From positions 1-5,118 of the forward strand of contig JASHYD010000794.1 in assembly GCA_030043175.1 (NCBI GenBank): 5,118 bases of DNA, written 5' to 3'. Made by a program: the position numbers and the translations under genes. Below are positions 5,056-5,118 of the stretch, in pieces. The notes below the pieces were generated by a model. It did not search any database and had not been told where the DNA came from. It was given only the letters and a program-made list of their open reading frames with translations. Within the stretch, counting starts at the first letter, position 1, and every line of letters begins with the position of its first letter. Origin of the DNA: Xanthobacteraceae bacterium (GTDB taxonomy: Bacteria; Pseudomonadota; Alphaproteobacteria; Rhizobiales; Xanthobacteraceae).

Positions 5056-5118
5056 GACAAGTCCCTTTCCGAGGCGTCGTCCCGCCGAGACCGGCATCGT
5101 TCAGGCGCCGACATTTGG

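Noticed and set aside
1..5118. CRISPR arrays, tRNA or rRNA genes, and riboswitches
   Set aside because: No regularly spaced repeats, tRNA-like cloverleaf or recognisable rRNA sequence was seen, and no known riboswitch core was recognised.

Overview
The window looks like an accessory region of a GC-rich alphaproteobacterium, most likely from the Rhizobiales/Bradyrhizobium group. This is inferred from GC-rich codon use, long antisense shadow frames, the style of two small hypothetical proteins, and a decayed IS200/IS605-type transposase. Nothing in the window fixes the species.

Layout, left to right. Positions 1-292 are non-coding, with a strong imperfect hairpin (156-186) and a sigma-54-like -24/-12 sequence just before the first gene. 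Two small plus-strand genes follow. The first encodes a 73-residue protein ending in R-L-V-G-G. The second encodes a 144-residue protein (158 if the earlier start is used) with a Cys-x-Cys-x-x-Cys N-terminus. Positions 1019-1415 separate these from a convergent minus-strand operon and hold no gene I can support, only two small hairpins. The operon, read right to left, is a Tm-1-like/UPF0261 protein (4448-3201, TTG start) followed after 21 nt by a flavoprotein of the fumarate reductase/succinate dehydrogenase/L-aspartate oxidase superfamily (3179-1416). Right of the operon, 4449-4712 is non-coding. A frameshifted IS200/IS605 tnpA remnant lies on the plus strand at about 4713-4959. It abuts a possible 5' fragment of an unrecognised minus-strand gene (about 4940-5055).

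How the genes may work together. The two minus-strand genes form a tight operon and probably contribute to one metabolic conversion of a small organic acid. No iron-sulfur subunit, phosphoenolpyruvate-hydrolase-like partner or transporter is visible here. The two small plus-strand genes look like a separate cassette. The most thought-provoking feature is the 73-residue protein. Its length, a strand-strand-helix-strand-like pattern and a C-terminal R-L-x-G-G recall ubiquitin-like modifiers and sulfur carriers. No E1, E2 or peptidase gene is in the window, so this remains a hypothesis.
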